In this document: positions 35,301 through 46,719 of the stretch, piece after piece
Layout: each line of letters opens with the position of its first letter
Position numbering within the stretch: position 1 is the first letter of the stretch
Assembly (NCBI RefSeq): GCF_023159225.1
Contig: NC_063176.1
Span: forward strand, 4,662,963-4,726,962
From: Perognathus longimembris pacificus
Lineage: Eukaryota > Chordata > Mammalia > Rodentia > Heteromyidae
DNA: 64,000 nt
Reading direction: 5' to 3'
Translations under genes and position numbers: made by a program
The notes under the pieces: model-generated
What the model was told of the DNA's origin: nothing
Seen by the model: only the letters and a program-made list of their open reading frames with translations
Databases searched by the model: none

Positions 35301-38300
35301 TCAATGCAATACCCATTAATATCCCAACACCATTTTTTAATGAAATAGAGGGAGCAATCCAGAAATTCATATGGAATAATAAAAGACCTAGGATAGCAAA
35401 AACAATCCTAAGCAGAAAGAACAGTGCTGGAGGAATTACAATACCCAACTTCAAGCTGTATTATAAAGCTATAGTAATAAAAACAGCTTGGTATTGGCAC
35501 CCGAACAGGCCTGAAGACCAATGGAACAGAATTGAAGACCCAGAAATGAACCCACAGAACTACGCCTACTTAATCTTTGATAAAGGAGCTAAAACAATAG
35601 TTTGGAAGAAAGATAGCCTCTTTAACAAATGGTGCTGGCAAAACTGGCTCAACACATGCAACAAACTAAAACTAGATCCTTATATATCACCCTGCACCAA
35701 AATCAATTCCAAGTGGATTAAAGACCTCGAAATCAAAACAGACACCCTGAAAACACTAAAGGAAGGAGTAGGAGAGACACTTGGGCTCCTTGGCACAGGA
35801 CGGAACTTCCTTAACAATGACCCAGAAAGGCTACAAATCAAAGAAAGGTTGGACATATGGACTGCCTCAAACTGCAGAGCTTCTGCACGGCAAAGGACAT
35901 AGCTCGCAAGACAAACAGAAAGCCCACAGATTGGGAGAAGATCTTTACCGGCCCTTCAACAGACAAAGGCCTCATCTCTAAAATATACGCAGAACTAAAA
36001 AAATTAAAAACAAAACCTCAAAGAACCAATAGCCCCCTCATCAAGTGGGCTAAAGACTTACAAAGAGACTTCTCTGATGAGGAAATGAGAATGGCCAAGA
36101 GACATATGAAAAAGTGCTCTACATCACTGGCCATAAAAGAAATGCAAATCAAAATAGCATTGAGATTCCATCTCACCCCAGTAAGAATGTCCTATATCAA
36201 GAAAACTAACAATAACAATTGTTGGAGGGGATGTGGCCAAAAGGGAACCCTACTTCATTGTTGGTGGGAATGTAAACTGGTTCAGCCACTCTGGCAAGCA
36301 GTATGGAGATTCCTCAGAAGGCTAAATATAGAACTCCCCTATGATCCAGCAGCCCCAATTTTGGGTATCTAACCAAAAGACCACAAACAAAATCACAGTA
36401 AAGCCACCAGCACAACAATGTTCATCGCAGCGCAATTTGTCATAGCTAGAGTCTGGAACCAACCCAGATGCCCCTCAGTAGATGAATGGATCAGGAAAAT
36501 GTGGTACATATACAATGGAATTTTATGCCTCTATCAGAAAGAATGACATTGCCCCATTTGTAAGGAAATGGAAGGACTTGGAAAAAATTATACTAAGTGA
36601 AGTGAGCCAGACCCAAAGAAACATGGACTCTATGGTCTCCCTTATTGGGAATAATTAGTACAGGTTTAGGCAAGTCATAGCAGAGGATCACAAGAGCCCA
36701 ATAGCTCTGATGCTAAGTGAAATGAACTCCATGTGATGGAAACGATTGTTATATCACAGTTGTAACTACTTTCAACGTCCCATCTGTATCTGTAGCTCCT
36801 ATTATTGATGATGTTCTTGTATCACCTTCCTGTGGTTGCACCTACACTATCTCTGTAATCTTATCTGAGTGTATTGGAAACTGTGTATACTGGTATTGGA
36901 ACTAGGAAATTGAAAGGGAATATCAAAATCGAGAGACACAGGGTAAAACAAAGACAAACAACTACAAAAGCAATACTTGCAAAACTGTTCGGTGTAAGTG
37001 AACTGAACACCTCATGGGGGGAAAGGGAAAGGGGGAGGAGGGAGGGGGGTTATGCGGGACAAGGTAACAAACAGTACAAGAACTGTATCCAATGCCTAAT
37101 GTATGAAACTAGAACCTAAAAATTTGAAAAATAAAATAAAATAGATAAAATAAAATAAAAATGTACTAATTACCTCACTCATGTACCTGTAAGCCCTCTT
37201 TACAATAAAAAAAAAATGAGCTAGTGGGTAATCGAAAATAGCTATTACTCTAATAATTCCTAATATTACTTGAATTTCCCTCCAAATTTTTATAACAGTT
37301 TTTCTAGTATGTTTTCTGTGTTGTTGCTCTTTTGTGAGGGAAATTATTTCTTCACAGGAAATGGAAGACTTTGTCCAGAGCTCTGGCGACGAGGGCGTTG
37401 TGGTGTTTTCTCTGGGGTCAATGGTCAGTAACATGACAGAAGAGAGGGCCAACGTGATTGCATTGGCGCTAGCACAGATCCCACAAAAGGTAAGGTTGGA
37501 GTCCTTTTTGGTGGACACCAGCATAATGCGTTATTAAACCCTGAGGAAGGTTTGTGTCCAGAAACTTCTTGCGTCAAAAGTACATAGGTGGCCAGAGATG
37601 ATTCAAATGGTATTGTATTTGCCTGGCAAGCCCAAGGCCATGAGTTCAAATACATGTGTAGCCAAAAAAAAAGCAGCAGCAGCAATAACAAAAATGTTAT
37701 AGCATCTCTAATTCATCATATACATAATTTTAAAAGATATATGACAGGTGTTTTTATTGATAATAATTTTGGCATCATCACTGTTATCAGAAAGATTATA
37801 TCAAGCATGCAATAAATGTAAGTGTAAGGGCTGGGAATGTGGCTGGGTTTGATTTCTCAGCACTACACAAATAGAGAAAGTCTGAAGTGGCGCTGTGGCT
37901 CAAGTGGTAAAGTGCTAGCCTTAAGCAAAAGAAGCTCACGGAAAGTGCCCAGGCCCTGAGTTCAAGCCCCAAGAATGGCAAAAAATAAAAAAATAAAATA
38001 AAGAAATAGATACTTGAGTATAACTGCAGACCAATACACCAAATCACCAAATTCTGCACTGCTATTCTTTCCTTTTCCGTGCAAGATTCTTGATGAATAT
38101 ATACATATATTATACATATATATGCAGATATATATACCCACACAATGTCTTATCAGTAACCAATACAATGTTAATTAGACAGTGAGTCTGCAAATAATAT
38201 TATGCAAAGTGAAAAGAGGTTGAGTGTTTTCATGTAGTTTAGGTATTCAATGTAAGCTCTTTCTTATTTATCTTCCTTTTACCATAATGTAAGTCAGCTC

Positions 38301-41300
38301 TTCCTTACTTGCCCTTATTTTAGCCTATAGAAATGGGGTGAAATGTTCAAAAAACTACTCAAAGTAGACCAGAATTCAGTAACTCCATTTCCAAGAGCCT
38401 TCCTTGGCAAAACATATTAGAGAAAGACAAAGTGCTTTGCTCTGGTGGATAACCCTGCCAGTGTTTGCAGCAGGAAAACATAAAAAGGGCAGAGAGGGCT
38501 TTTGTTCTTGGTGTACTCTAATGTGTACTCTAATGTCTGTGATACAACAATTCTTCTTCTAACACATCAGACTAGTTTTCTCCTACTTGAGGAGGTAGAA
38601 AAGAATATAAAACAGAACCAGGAGAGTGCAAGTATGGTATAGAAAAGAACTCAGAAAAACTCCAACACATATATGACAACATATGGTTTTATATATTTGC
38701 ATTATTTGAGAATTTATGCACTACCTTTTTTTTTTGGCCACTCCTGGGGCTTGAACTCAGGGCCTGAGCACTGTCCTTGGCATCTTTTTGCTCAAGGCTA
38801 GCACTCTACCACTTGAGCTACAGCGCCACTTCTGGCTTTTTCTATGTATGCGGTGCTGAGGAATTGAACCCAAGGCTTCATGTACATGAGGCAAGCACTC
38901 TACCACTAGGCCATATTCCCAGCCCCTATGTACTCCTTTTTAGTGTCCTGTCTGATATAGAGCCCCCCAATTACCTATGGTAATTTTTCTGTAAGTTTCA
39001 AGGTTTTTTATCCATTTGTGCAGAATCTAATTCTTATAAGTTATATTCCAGTTTATGAATTGCTTGCTGGGTTAAAATTCAGTGTGCTGTATTTTAGGAG
39101 TAGGAATGAAAATTATTTTGATCTGTAAGACTTCCTTAAAATTATCAAACTTTGTAGTCTTCAAAACTCTCAAGATGAAACAAATGATGAATAAAATTTA
39201 CCAACATCACAATTTTCTTATTTTTCAGCAGCTACCATCTGTGAGGGTAATGGTCCAAAGCCAGACTGGGAGGAACAGTCTTTGAGACTCCATTTCCAGA
39301 TTAACCACAGTGTTGGACTAGAGACAGAACTCAAGTGATAAATAGAGCAATAGCCTAAAAAGCAAGCTGCGCCCCCTCAATCCCTGACTTAAACTGCAAT
39401 ACCAGCAAAAAGAAAGAAAGAAAAACAAATACAAACCTAGCTGTAAATTCTGAATTAGGGTTGAAAATTGCCTTTTCAAATTTTTCTTGTGGGTAGTGTT
39501 TGTCATCTAACACAAATTACACTTGCTTCCTTGTTAGAATGAATATATTTCTCGAGTAGCTGACTGTATGAGCTTGCTTTTTTTTTCATTTTTAGAAATA
39601 AGCTAATTGTAATACATAACTTAAGGAACAACTGGACAGGAGAAAACACTTTCCCATACCACCCAAGAAGAAATATAGTTAAATAATCATCTTTAGCTGA
39701 GAGTTAAGGTGAAATACACATAGTAAACTTAATATGTGGTCAATTATTTCTTACCACACTTTCCATCTCAAAATTGTGACGGCCTAAAAAGTTTCATAAA
39801 GGCTTGAATTTGTTACTTCACACATTTGTCTTAATTATTTTCTACAAATACAACTCAATTACAGCTCATTGACTATGAAATATGAAAAGTATAGAAATAT
39901 TCTATTTCCTTTAGACCTTTGGTAATTCATATAACTTTAAAATATCCTCTCAAGATTTCTTAATCTGTTCCTGTGGAATATGTTCAATTTAGGAATCAAT
40001 TCCATAGAATTCAATCATGCTATGAGTTGACATTTGAGATACAGAGTAATCTTCTCTCTCCCTAACAGGTTCTATGGAGATACGAGGGCAAGATACCATA
40101 TTCCTTGGGATCCAACACTCGGCTGTACAAATGGCTCCCACAGAATGACCTTCTTGGTAAAATTCACAGGAGTTAACAGTGAAAACACAAAAAAATAGCC
40201 AGTTGTGAACATATTGGTTCAACAGGAAACAAACTTAGTATTTATTTCAAATCTCAAAAATAACACTTGTCTTCACATATTTCTAATATCCAAGTGAATA
40301 AATCCATTGAAAAATTGTCACTTTAGTGTACACACTCAACTTCTTTCTGGGCAGAATCCAAGAGTCTTTAATTCAGGTATAACTACTTCTCCAAGCATTT
40401 TTCAGTCCCTTTGTGGATTGTCCCTTTGTTGTATATTTCAGATGCTTTCCTTACTTCCTCACTGCAGAAGAATTTTGAAGGTCACTGTCAATAACATCCT
40501 CTTTAGTGTTACTGGGGATTCTGCCCATTCCAAGGAGCTTAATCAACACACTTTCTCATGAAGTGGTAACACATTTCTCCCTGAACAGTGGCCTGTGTTT
40601 CTTGTGATTCTGGCATGACACCTATCACACTTCGTGTTACCCTACATATAAAATCCACGGACTTCATTGACTTTCTTTCCAAGAATAAGCCAGTACGTTA
40701 CCTAGATTTTTAATTTGGTATCGGTTGCACCTTTTACAACAATGTTGCTTTTGTTCTCCTCTTGTCAATCCCGTTTCACTGCGAGTCTGAAGTCACGCAT
40801 TACCTCTTTGAGGGAGCCATCTGCTGTCTCTCCAGAAGACCTAGAGGGCTGTTTTCTGGGATATCAAAATAAATTCAAGGGAGCCTCACTGCTACACTAT
40901 CTGCTATCCGGCCAATACTAAGCCCTGTTAAAGCAATCGATTGCACTTTTCTCATTCCATTCTTGAAATTTTAAATACGTAATTTTGTGAAAATTCATCT
41001 AATCATAGGTCATCCAAAAACCAAGGCTTTCATCACTCACGGTGGCACCAATGGTGTCTACGAGGCCATCTACCATGGCGTGCCAATGGTGGGCATTCCT
41101 CTGTTTGCGGATCAGCCTCATAACATTGATCAAATGAAAGCCAGGGGAGCAGCTATAGGATTGAACTTTATCACATTGTCAAGTAAAGATCTTCTGGATG
41201 CCTTGAAGACCGTCATTAACAACCCTTCGTGAGTATAACTACTTCTTCACCGGATAGTATTAGTATTATAGAAGGATTCTTGTCAGTGAGCACGTGTTCT

Positions 41301-41340
41301 GTTCCTATTTGTAGGAGGATTTTATTGAAAAAAATTAAAT

Positions 41341-41386
<46 letters not shown>

Positions 41387-44164
41387 TGTGATGTGTGGTG
41401 TGGTGTGGTGTATGTGTGTTGGTCATGGGCTTGAACTCAGAACCTAGGTACTGTCCCTGAGTTTGTTGCTCAAGGAGAGCAAGCTACCACTTGAGCCAGA
41501 GCTTCACCTTTTTCTGGTGCTTAACTGGAGATGAGTCTCATAGCTTTGCCTGCCCAGGCTGGCTTTGAACTACAATCCTCAGATCTCAGTCTTCTAAGTA
41601 GCTAAGATAACAGGTGTGAGTCACTGGCATCCAGCTAAATGATCTTTTTATATCTGAAGAAATCGGTTTTTATTTTGAACGAGAAAGTTAAAGTTGTATT
41701 TGGTCTTATGTAGTCATTGCATAATAAGTTAATGAAATAATTTCAACATACGCAAACAATAATGGGTATATATAGCTATTTTAATGAGAATACAATTCTT
41801 AAAATATGACTGAATCTACATAGGAAAAGAATGATGAAATGGAAGGTAAAGTACAAATACAAATTTTTTTAATTGTAGACCTGAAATTTCTCAAACTTGT
41901 CGAACTTTTGGTGTAATTTTTTTCAAATTTCCATTGTTTACTGACTTAATTAATGACTTATAGTACTTACAAAATTTACATAAATATCCAAATGTAGTTA
42001 ATTCAATTCAGTTATATAAACTACTTTTACAGACATGAAGCTTCTTTTGGCAATATTTGAATTTGAATTCTGGACCTTGCCAATACTAGAAAGATATTCT
42101 GCAGCTTGATGTGCAGATTAGAAATGCTGCTTCAATGATTTGGCTTTTTCTGACAGTCTTTGAGATTGAACTAATGGCCTTGCCCTTGCTAGACCAGCAC
42201 CTTATCACTGGACCTAAGTCTCAGTCCTATGAAACTTTTGTTTTTTTAGTCAGTCGTGGAGCTTGAACTCAGGGCCTGGATACTGTCCCTGAGCTCTTTT
42301 GCCCAAGGCTAGCACTTTCCCATTTTGTCCCACAGTGCCACTTCCAGTTTTCTGGTTAATTCGAGGTAAGAGTCTGATGGTCTTTCCTTTCCCAGCTGGT
42401 TTTGAACAGTGATTATCAAATGTTAGCCTTGTGAGTAGCTAAGATTACAAGTGTGAGCCACCAGAACCCAGTTCCATGAAACTTTTACATTATATAATTT
42501 AAGCATTTTTATCACACCAGGAAAATACATAACATGATGTTATCATTATTCCACATGTTTGTGATGCTCTGCTAATACATCATTTGGAAAATACCTTCGG
42601 ACACAAGACCTATAAATTAAGATCTCAATAATGAAACAAAAGTACAGAGGGGATAATGTGTATCTAAAAAGGAGAGAGAACATTAAATTTTTGTAAAGGC
42701 ATCGCAGAAGCACCATTAATCTCAGCTAGAAGATTCATGTTACAAAAGTAAAGAATGAAGAGAGACAGTGACAAGAGAAAATTCTGTTCTGGCCATTTGG
42801 ATTCACCAAATCCAAGATTAAAACTGATGGTTGGGGATGTTTTCTTTTTTTTCCTTTAAAAAAAATCCCATTATTTGATGTTTAAACCCATATACATAAT
42901 TTGGAACAGTATGGTAGAACAGAAAGATCTAAGGCAAATTATTGTGTCTTCTTTTTGCTTCATTCTAACCCCCTGGGAATCCTGGCTAGCTCTTTTTCAA
43001 AATATTTTTTTTTTATTTTTATTGTTATTATAAAGGCAGTGTAGAGAGAAGTTGCAGTTATAGGTCAGATAATGAGTATATTTCTTTTGGACAGTGTCAC
43101 CCCTTCTGTCATTCTCCCTCAGTTTTTCCCCCTCCCATCTCCACCCCCAAGTTGTATATTTCATTTTCAACATAGTGGCTAAGGCGGACCACTGCTGCAA
43201 TTCAGCCTTTGTCCCTCCATTTCTGTGCCCCGGCTCATCAGCCTCCCAATAAACAAGACCAGAAGGAAAGAAAGACAATGATGAAGGGAAACAATCCCTC
43301 TTGCTTCGGTTTCCTGGAGTTCATTTCCATAAATCTTATCTCACATCGTCAGCGACACACGGGCATTGCACCTTTGTGTTCAGAAGAGTGTCGTCCTTTG
43401 ACCTCACTGTGTGGGAATGCCTAGAGTTGTTGCTTCTTTCTGAGAAGAAATAGGTACCTAGAGAGAAGTAATATAATTTGAGTAGTGCGGTTAAAACATT
43501 CTTGAATCTATGTAGGAAATAAAAGATATAAGGTGGGAGAAGAACATGGGTAGGAGGCATTTCACGTGCCAGGACATGATTCCTCTTCACACGCTTGGAA
43601 ACAAGAGATTTCCAGTTGAATTTCTACGTGTGTTTTCCAGATGTCGAATCTCCCCTTATCATTTCTTCTCACGGATAAAGAATAACTTTCCTTCATGCCA
43701 TTTCATTTCACTTTGCAAACGTTAGTCAACCGGAATACCCAAGTAAGAAACAAGCATTGTATATTGTATATACCACCAGGGTGGTATGTCTATAAGGATC
43801 AATTGAAACTATTTGCATGGCACTTTTAAAATGCTTTACTTGGTTCAATAAGTCTAGGCAATTGCTTCTACATTTCTCTTGTAGCTATAAGCAGAATGTA
43901 ATGAAGTTATCAAGAATTCACCACGATCAGCCCGTGAAGCCCCTGGACCGAGCTGTCTTCTGGATCGAGTTTGTCATGCGCCACAAAGGAGCCAAGCACC
44001 TCCGCCCAGCCGTCCACGACCTCACCTGGCTCCAGTACCACTCTCTGGATGTCATTGGCTTCCTGCTGGCCTGCGTGGCCGCTGTCATCTTCATCTTCAC
44101 ACGATGCTGCCTCTTTTGTTGCCGCAAGTTCACTCAAAGTGGAACAAAGAAGAAAAGGGACTAA
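25611..44164 (+). CDS. UGT2B: Gene C: complete UGT2B-like UDP-glucuronosyltransferase, six exons, 530 aa
   Basis: The exons are 25611-26334, 27454-27602, 37358-37489, 40069-40156, 41009-41228 and 43885-44164, joining into 530 codons plus a stop. The first 24 residues are a signal peptide. His35 (MEYSHW) and Asp152 (VLADP) are present. An NMT sequon lies in exon 3, HGG and FADQ in exon 5, and a membrane span plus KKKRD tail in exon 6. Intron 2 is 9.8 kb because an L1 of about 7.3 kb sits in it in sense orientation. Unlike the other genes, the donor-site motif reads FADQPHN (His402 for Asp) and exon 4 has PYS for PDT or PDS. It looks intact, but these changes could alter donor binding or stability. 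The start lies only 2.9 kb after the stop of gene B. Confidence 0.94.
26762..26836 (+). repeat. (GT)n-rich microsatellite
   Basis: An interrupted TGTATA/GTGTGT tract in intron 1 of gene C. Confidence 0.9.
26962..27164 (+). repeat. ID-dimer SINE
   Basis: A forward copy in intron 1 of gene C with an A-rich tail. Confidence 0.85.
27454..27602 (+). CDS. UGT2B: Gene C exon 2
   Basis: The 149-nt exon encodes [20 protein letters not shown] through [13 protein letters not shown]. The Phe in GGFHCKPAK replaces the usual Leu. Confidence 0.95.
28215..28452 (+). repeat. Composite SINE
   Basis: A full copy with ggcaccagtggctcacacc and ctcaggaggctgaaatctg. Confidence 0.8.
28563..28798 (+). repeat. Composite SINE
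   Basis: A second full copy about 110 bp after the first, with an A-rich then (AAT)n tail. Confidence 0.75.
29166..29382 (+). repeat. ID-dimer SINE with target duplication
   Basis: Flanked by a perfect 12-bp duplication accctagtgtag at 29155-29166 and 29383-29394. The tail is (AAAT)n. Confidence 0.9.
29655..29800 (+). mobile_element. Older L1 3'-end fragment, left half (split by the younger L1)
   Basis: It matches the 3'-end consensus up to ggtgacactgt. The rest of the same consensus resumes at 37157, after the inserted L1. Confidence 0.6.
31665..32786 (+). pseudogene. L1 ORF1 (RNA-binding protein), three in-frame stops
   Basis: One frame stays alignable to the L1 ORF1 protein: a coiled-coil N-terminus, then the RNA-recognition part (LRIIGNEE) and a C-terminal part ([15 protein letters not shown]). 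It is broken by TGA at 32097, TAA at 32415 and TAA at 32586. The family protein binds L1 RNA as a trimer in the cytoplasm; this copy cannot make it. Confidence 0.85.
32839..36540 (+). pseudogene. L1 ORF2 (endonuclease/reverse transcriptase), broken
   Basis: The endonuclease domain shows [22 protein letters not shown] and SDHNG. The reverse transcriptase shows SPGPDGF and [13 protein letters not shown], and its active-site FADD reads FADN at 34925-34936. A CX3CX7HX4C zinc-knuckle-like motif lies at about 36215-36265. It is broken by single-base losses near 33137 and 34086, a stop at 34163, a frame change near 34580 and a stop at 36370. Confidence 0.85.
37157..37215 (+). mobile_element. Older L1 3'-end fragment, right half
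   Basis: The sequence aatgtactaattacctcact and ccctctttacaataaa continues the fragment cut at 29800. Confidence 0.55.
37358..37489 (+). CDS. UGT2B: Gene C exon 3
   Basis: The 132-nt exon encodes [13 protein letters not shown] through ALAQIPQK with the sequon NMT. A Leu replaces the usual Ser in the helix before ALAQ. It starts about 200 bp after the L1 tail. Confidence 0.95.
37585..37672 (+). repeat. Short tRNA-like SINE
   Basis: A single tRNA-like arm (gagttcaaatac resembles box B) with an A-rich tail, in intron 3 of gene C. Confidence 0.45.
37828..38005 (+). repeat. ID-dimer SINE with internal deletion
   Basis: The left arm lacks about 45 bp between gggaatgtggc and tgggtttgattt. The right arm is intact. 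Confidence 0.8.
38726..38926 (-). repeat. ID-dimer SINE
   Basis: An inverted full copy in intron 3 of gene C. Confidence 0.85.
39228..39424 (+). repeat. Composite SINE, degraded
   Basis: Traces include gtccaaagccagactggg and gattaaccac. Confidence 0.45.
40069..40156 (+). CDS. UGT2B: Gene C exon 4
   Basis: The 88-nt exon encodes [16 protein letters not shown] and [12 protein letters not shown]. The acceptor is cctaacag and the donor is gtaaaa. Confidence 0.95.
41009..41228 (+). CDS. UGT2B: Gene C exon 5
   Basis: The 220-nt exon encodes [15 protein letters not shown] and [15 protein letters not shown]. The catalytic-domain Asp-Gln pair is kept, but the following Asp is His. Confidence 0.95.
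41344..41415 (+). repeat. (GT)n microsatellite
   Basis: A long GT run, then GGTGT units, in intron 5 of gene C. Confidence 0.95.
41420..41636 (-). repeat. Composite SINE
   Basis: An inverted copy ending gtgagtcactggcatccagc. Confidence 0.7.
42240..42472 (-). repeat. Composite SINE
   Basis: An inverted copy ending gtgagccaccagaacccag. Confidence 0.7.
43003..43215 (-). mobile_element. L1 3'-end fragment
   Basis: On the minus strand it reads atgttgaaaatgaaatataca, gaaatatactcat, then poly-A. Confidence 0.6.
43885..44164 (+). CDS. UGT2B: Gene C exon 6
   Basis: The exon starts [10 protein letters not shown], clearly different from A and B. From about 43909 onward it is almost identical to gene B for about 235 nt. 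It encodes the membrane anchor and the KKKRD end, with the stop at 44162-44164. Confidence 0.95.
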
Positions 44165-44431
44165 TTGTGCCTAGTCCTGAAGCTGGAAGTCCTGTGAATC
44201 CCAGCACAAAGAGGTTGTCCTTTCTAGATATATTATGACAACTTACTTTGCCACCTCAAATGTTGTTTGCAATTATTCACTTTCTGTTTAAGACCTGAAT
44301 ATTTCAGTCCAAGGGGAAAATGCTAAGAAAACAAAAATAAGTCCAAATATATGTATTGTAAAAATTGTGGGTGAAAATCCTAAGTGGATTCTCACAAAAT
44401 ACCCTGAGCACACTGAGGTTACCAAATTATT

Positions 44432-44615
44432 TTTTGCTTTTTGTGCCATTACTTGGGGCTTGACCTCAGGGCCAGGGAACTGTCCCGTAGCCTTTTTGCT
44501 CAAGGCTAGTGCTCTATCACTTGGGCTACAGCTCTGCTTTTGACTTTTTGGTGGTTAAATATAGCTTAGAGTCTCACAAGTGGCTTTGAACCATGATCCT
44601 CAGATCTCAGCTTTT
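44432..44615 (-). repeat. Composite SINE, partial
   Basis: An inverted copy that stops after gatcctcagatctcagctt. Confidence 0.6.
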
Positions 44616-44729
44616 ATTAATAGCATTGCAGTCAAGACCACTTCCCAAGTTTTGTACAAGATCATTGAAAAGCTATTCACAATAGCAATAGGATCTTCAA
44701 ATATTAAACCTGCTCATTCTTATGTGAGT

Positions 44730-44931
44730 TGCTTTTTTTTTTTCCAATCCTGGGCCTTGGACTCAGGGCCTGAGCACTGTCCCTGGCTTCTTTTTGCTCA
44801 AGGCTAGCACTCTGCCACTTGAGCCACAGCGCCACTTCTGGCCATTTTCTGTGTATGTGGTGCTGGGGAACTGAACCCAGGGCTTCATGTATAGGAAGCA
44901 AGCACTCTGCCACTAGGCCATATCCCCAGCC
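44730..44931 (-). repeat. ID-dimer SINE with target duplication
   Basis: Flanked by a perfect 12-bp duplication tcttatgtgagt at 44718-44729 and 44932-44943, shortly after gene C. Confidence 0.9.
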
Positions 44932-45704
44932 TCTTATGTGAGTCTCTGAGAGTAGATACATGGCCTCAGTTGTTCAATTTCTCCTCACCCCTAATGAACA
45001 CATAGACATTTATGCCCACATTTTGTACAACAAGATACAGTAGCAGCTCCTTCACAAGTATATTGTAAAACTGAGTTCGTTGTTGTGTGGTATAGTTGAA
45101 TGGTGAATTTTTTTCTAAATTTCAGACTTTACACATTCAAGTCTAACATTCCTGTTCCTGCGGTAGCCCTAACACATTCCAGGGGAAAAATTAAATCATC
45201 CATCATGATGGAAAGTAATATAATAATTTCCTTTAAGTCTGGTAACACTATAACTCTCTATGATCAGCAATGATGAAAATTATTTTTAACTGAATAATTT
45301 GTATAGGAGACAAGTAAAGCAAACCACAAATATAGTGCCAGGTCCACATTTGAGGTAGTACTTCACAATCAACACGGTCCAAACTGAACTATCTCTGGTT
45401 TTCCTCTTTAGCATGAAGACCGCCGTCTAAATCCCCCAGGAAACATTCTCAATCCTTGGACATGAATTTATTTTACAAAACAGTCATTTAGCAAGAATGA
45501 GGTATCGTGAGAAAGGTTAACGTCATTCTTCAGCAACTCTGAGCACATTTTAAAAACTAAGAACTAGCACACTGCATTGTACATCGTATTTTAAAATCAG
45601 TTACATAAGCCCTAATTCATTTTAATCATATCATGCAACATATGCCAGAAAAAAAGACTGGTATCTATTTTGTATTGGGAAACATGATGAATCTTTAATC
45701 AAAC

Positions 45705-45815
45705 TCCATATGCTTCTCTGTAAAAAATGAACCACTGACAAGAATCATTACACTCTTCACCTGACTTATGGAATTGTAACTTCTTTGTACAATTACTTAA
45801 CAATAAGAATAAAAA
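45705..45815 (+). mobile_element. L1 3'-end fragment
   Basis: It reads cacctgacttatggaattgt and acaataagaataaaaatg, in the order seen in the other fragments. Confidence 0.5.
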
Positions 45816-45844
45816 TGCAAAAAATACCCACATAATTCAAATCT

Positions 45845-46070
45845 GGGTGCTGGTGACTTATGCCTGTAATATTAGCTATTTAGGAGGTGAAATCTGGGGA
45901 ATTACAATCCAAAGCCATCCCAGGCAGAAACGTTCATGAGACTTTGTCTCCAAAATATACAACCAAAAGCCAGGTTTCAGGTATGGCTCAAATGGCAGAG
46001 CACCACAAGGTATGCAAGCAAGCTGAGAAAGTGCAAATTGCAAGTCTCTGAGTTAACAGTCTGCCCCCAA
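45845..46070 (+). repeat. Composite SINE
   Basis: A forward copy with tgcctgtaatattagctatt. Confidence 0.65.
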
Positions 46071-46154
46071 ATAAAGTATATGTAACATATATGAATATAT
46101 GCTTATATATGCTCATATAGGTGTGAACATATATGTGTGTGTGTCACAGTAAAT

Positions 46155-46171
46155 ATATATATATATATATA
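46155..46171 (+). repeat. (AT)n microsatellite
   Basis: A pure AT run preceded by an ATATG-rich stretch from 46080. Confidence 0.8.
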
Positions 46172-46212
46172 CTTGGCAGAATAAATGAGGGATAGGTTAA
46201 GATGTTAAAGGA

Positions 46213-46300
46213 GTGACATCAATCAAGACACATTGTATTCATAAACTGCTTTGTTGACAGCAACTCCTGGGTACAACCACTTAAAGATAATAAAGATACG
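46213..46300 (+). repeat. Dispersed repeat, unidentified
   Basis: A forward copy related to 10606 (gacatcaatcaagacac, then acaaccacttaaagataat). Confidence 0.45.
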
Positions 46301-46488
46301 AAAATAATAAAAGACAAGAAAAGTCATTGATGCAGAAGAGATGATCAATGTAATCACATTATCACAATGTTCTATAATTTTCATTATCCACAGGTTCTAT
46401 AAAAGATGAGATGAAGTATCACAGTGATAGATCACAATGAGTACATCCAAGTCTTCAAACAGCCTGATTATAGAAATTTCCTGTGTGA

Positions 46489-46702
46489 GCTGGGAATATG
46501 GCCTAGTGGCAAGAGTGCTTGCCTCGTATGCATGAAGCCCTGGGTTTGATTCCCCAGCACCACATATATAAAAAATGGCCAGAAGTGGCGCTGTGGCTCA
46601 AGTTGGCAGAGTGCTGGCCTTGAGCAAATAAGAAACCAGGGACAGTGCTCAGGCCCTGAGTCCAAGGCCAGGACTGGCAAAAAAAAAAAAAAAAAAAAAA
46701 AA
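46489..46702 (+). repeat. Young ID-dimer SINE with 17-bp target duplication
   Basis: Flanked by perfect copies of agaaatttcctgtgtga at 46472-46488 and 46703-46719, with a pure A tail of about 24. This is among the youngest insertions in the window. Confidence 0.92.
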
Positions 46703-46719
46703 AGAAATTTCCTGTGTGA

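Larger units (their letters stand above)
29801..37156 (+). mobile_element. Near full-length L1 retrotransposon, inactive, in intron 2 of gene C
   Basis: The element has a G+C-rich 5' UTR (29801 to about 30850), a T-rich linker, ORF1 (31665-32786), ORF2 (32839 to about 36540), a 3' UTR with a G-rich stretch near 37017-37050 and an (AAAAT)n tail. It is in the same orientation as gene C. Both ORFs carry stops or frameshifts. It lies inside an older L1 3' end. I found no target duplication by eye. Confidence 0.9.
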
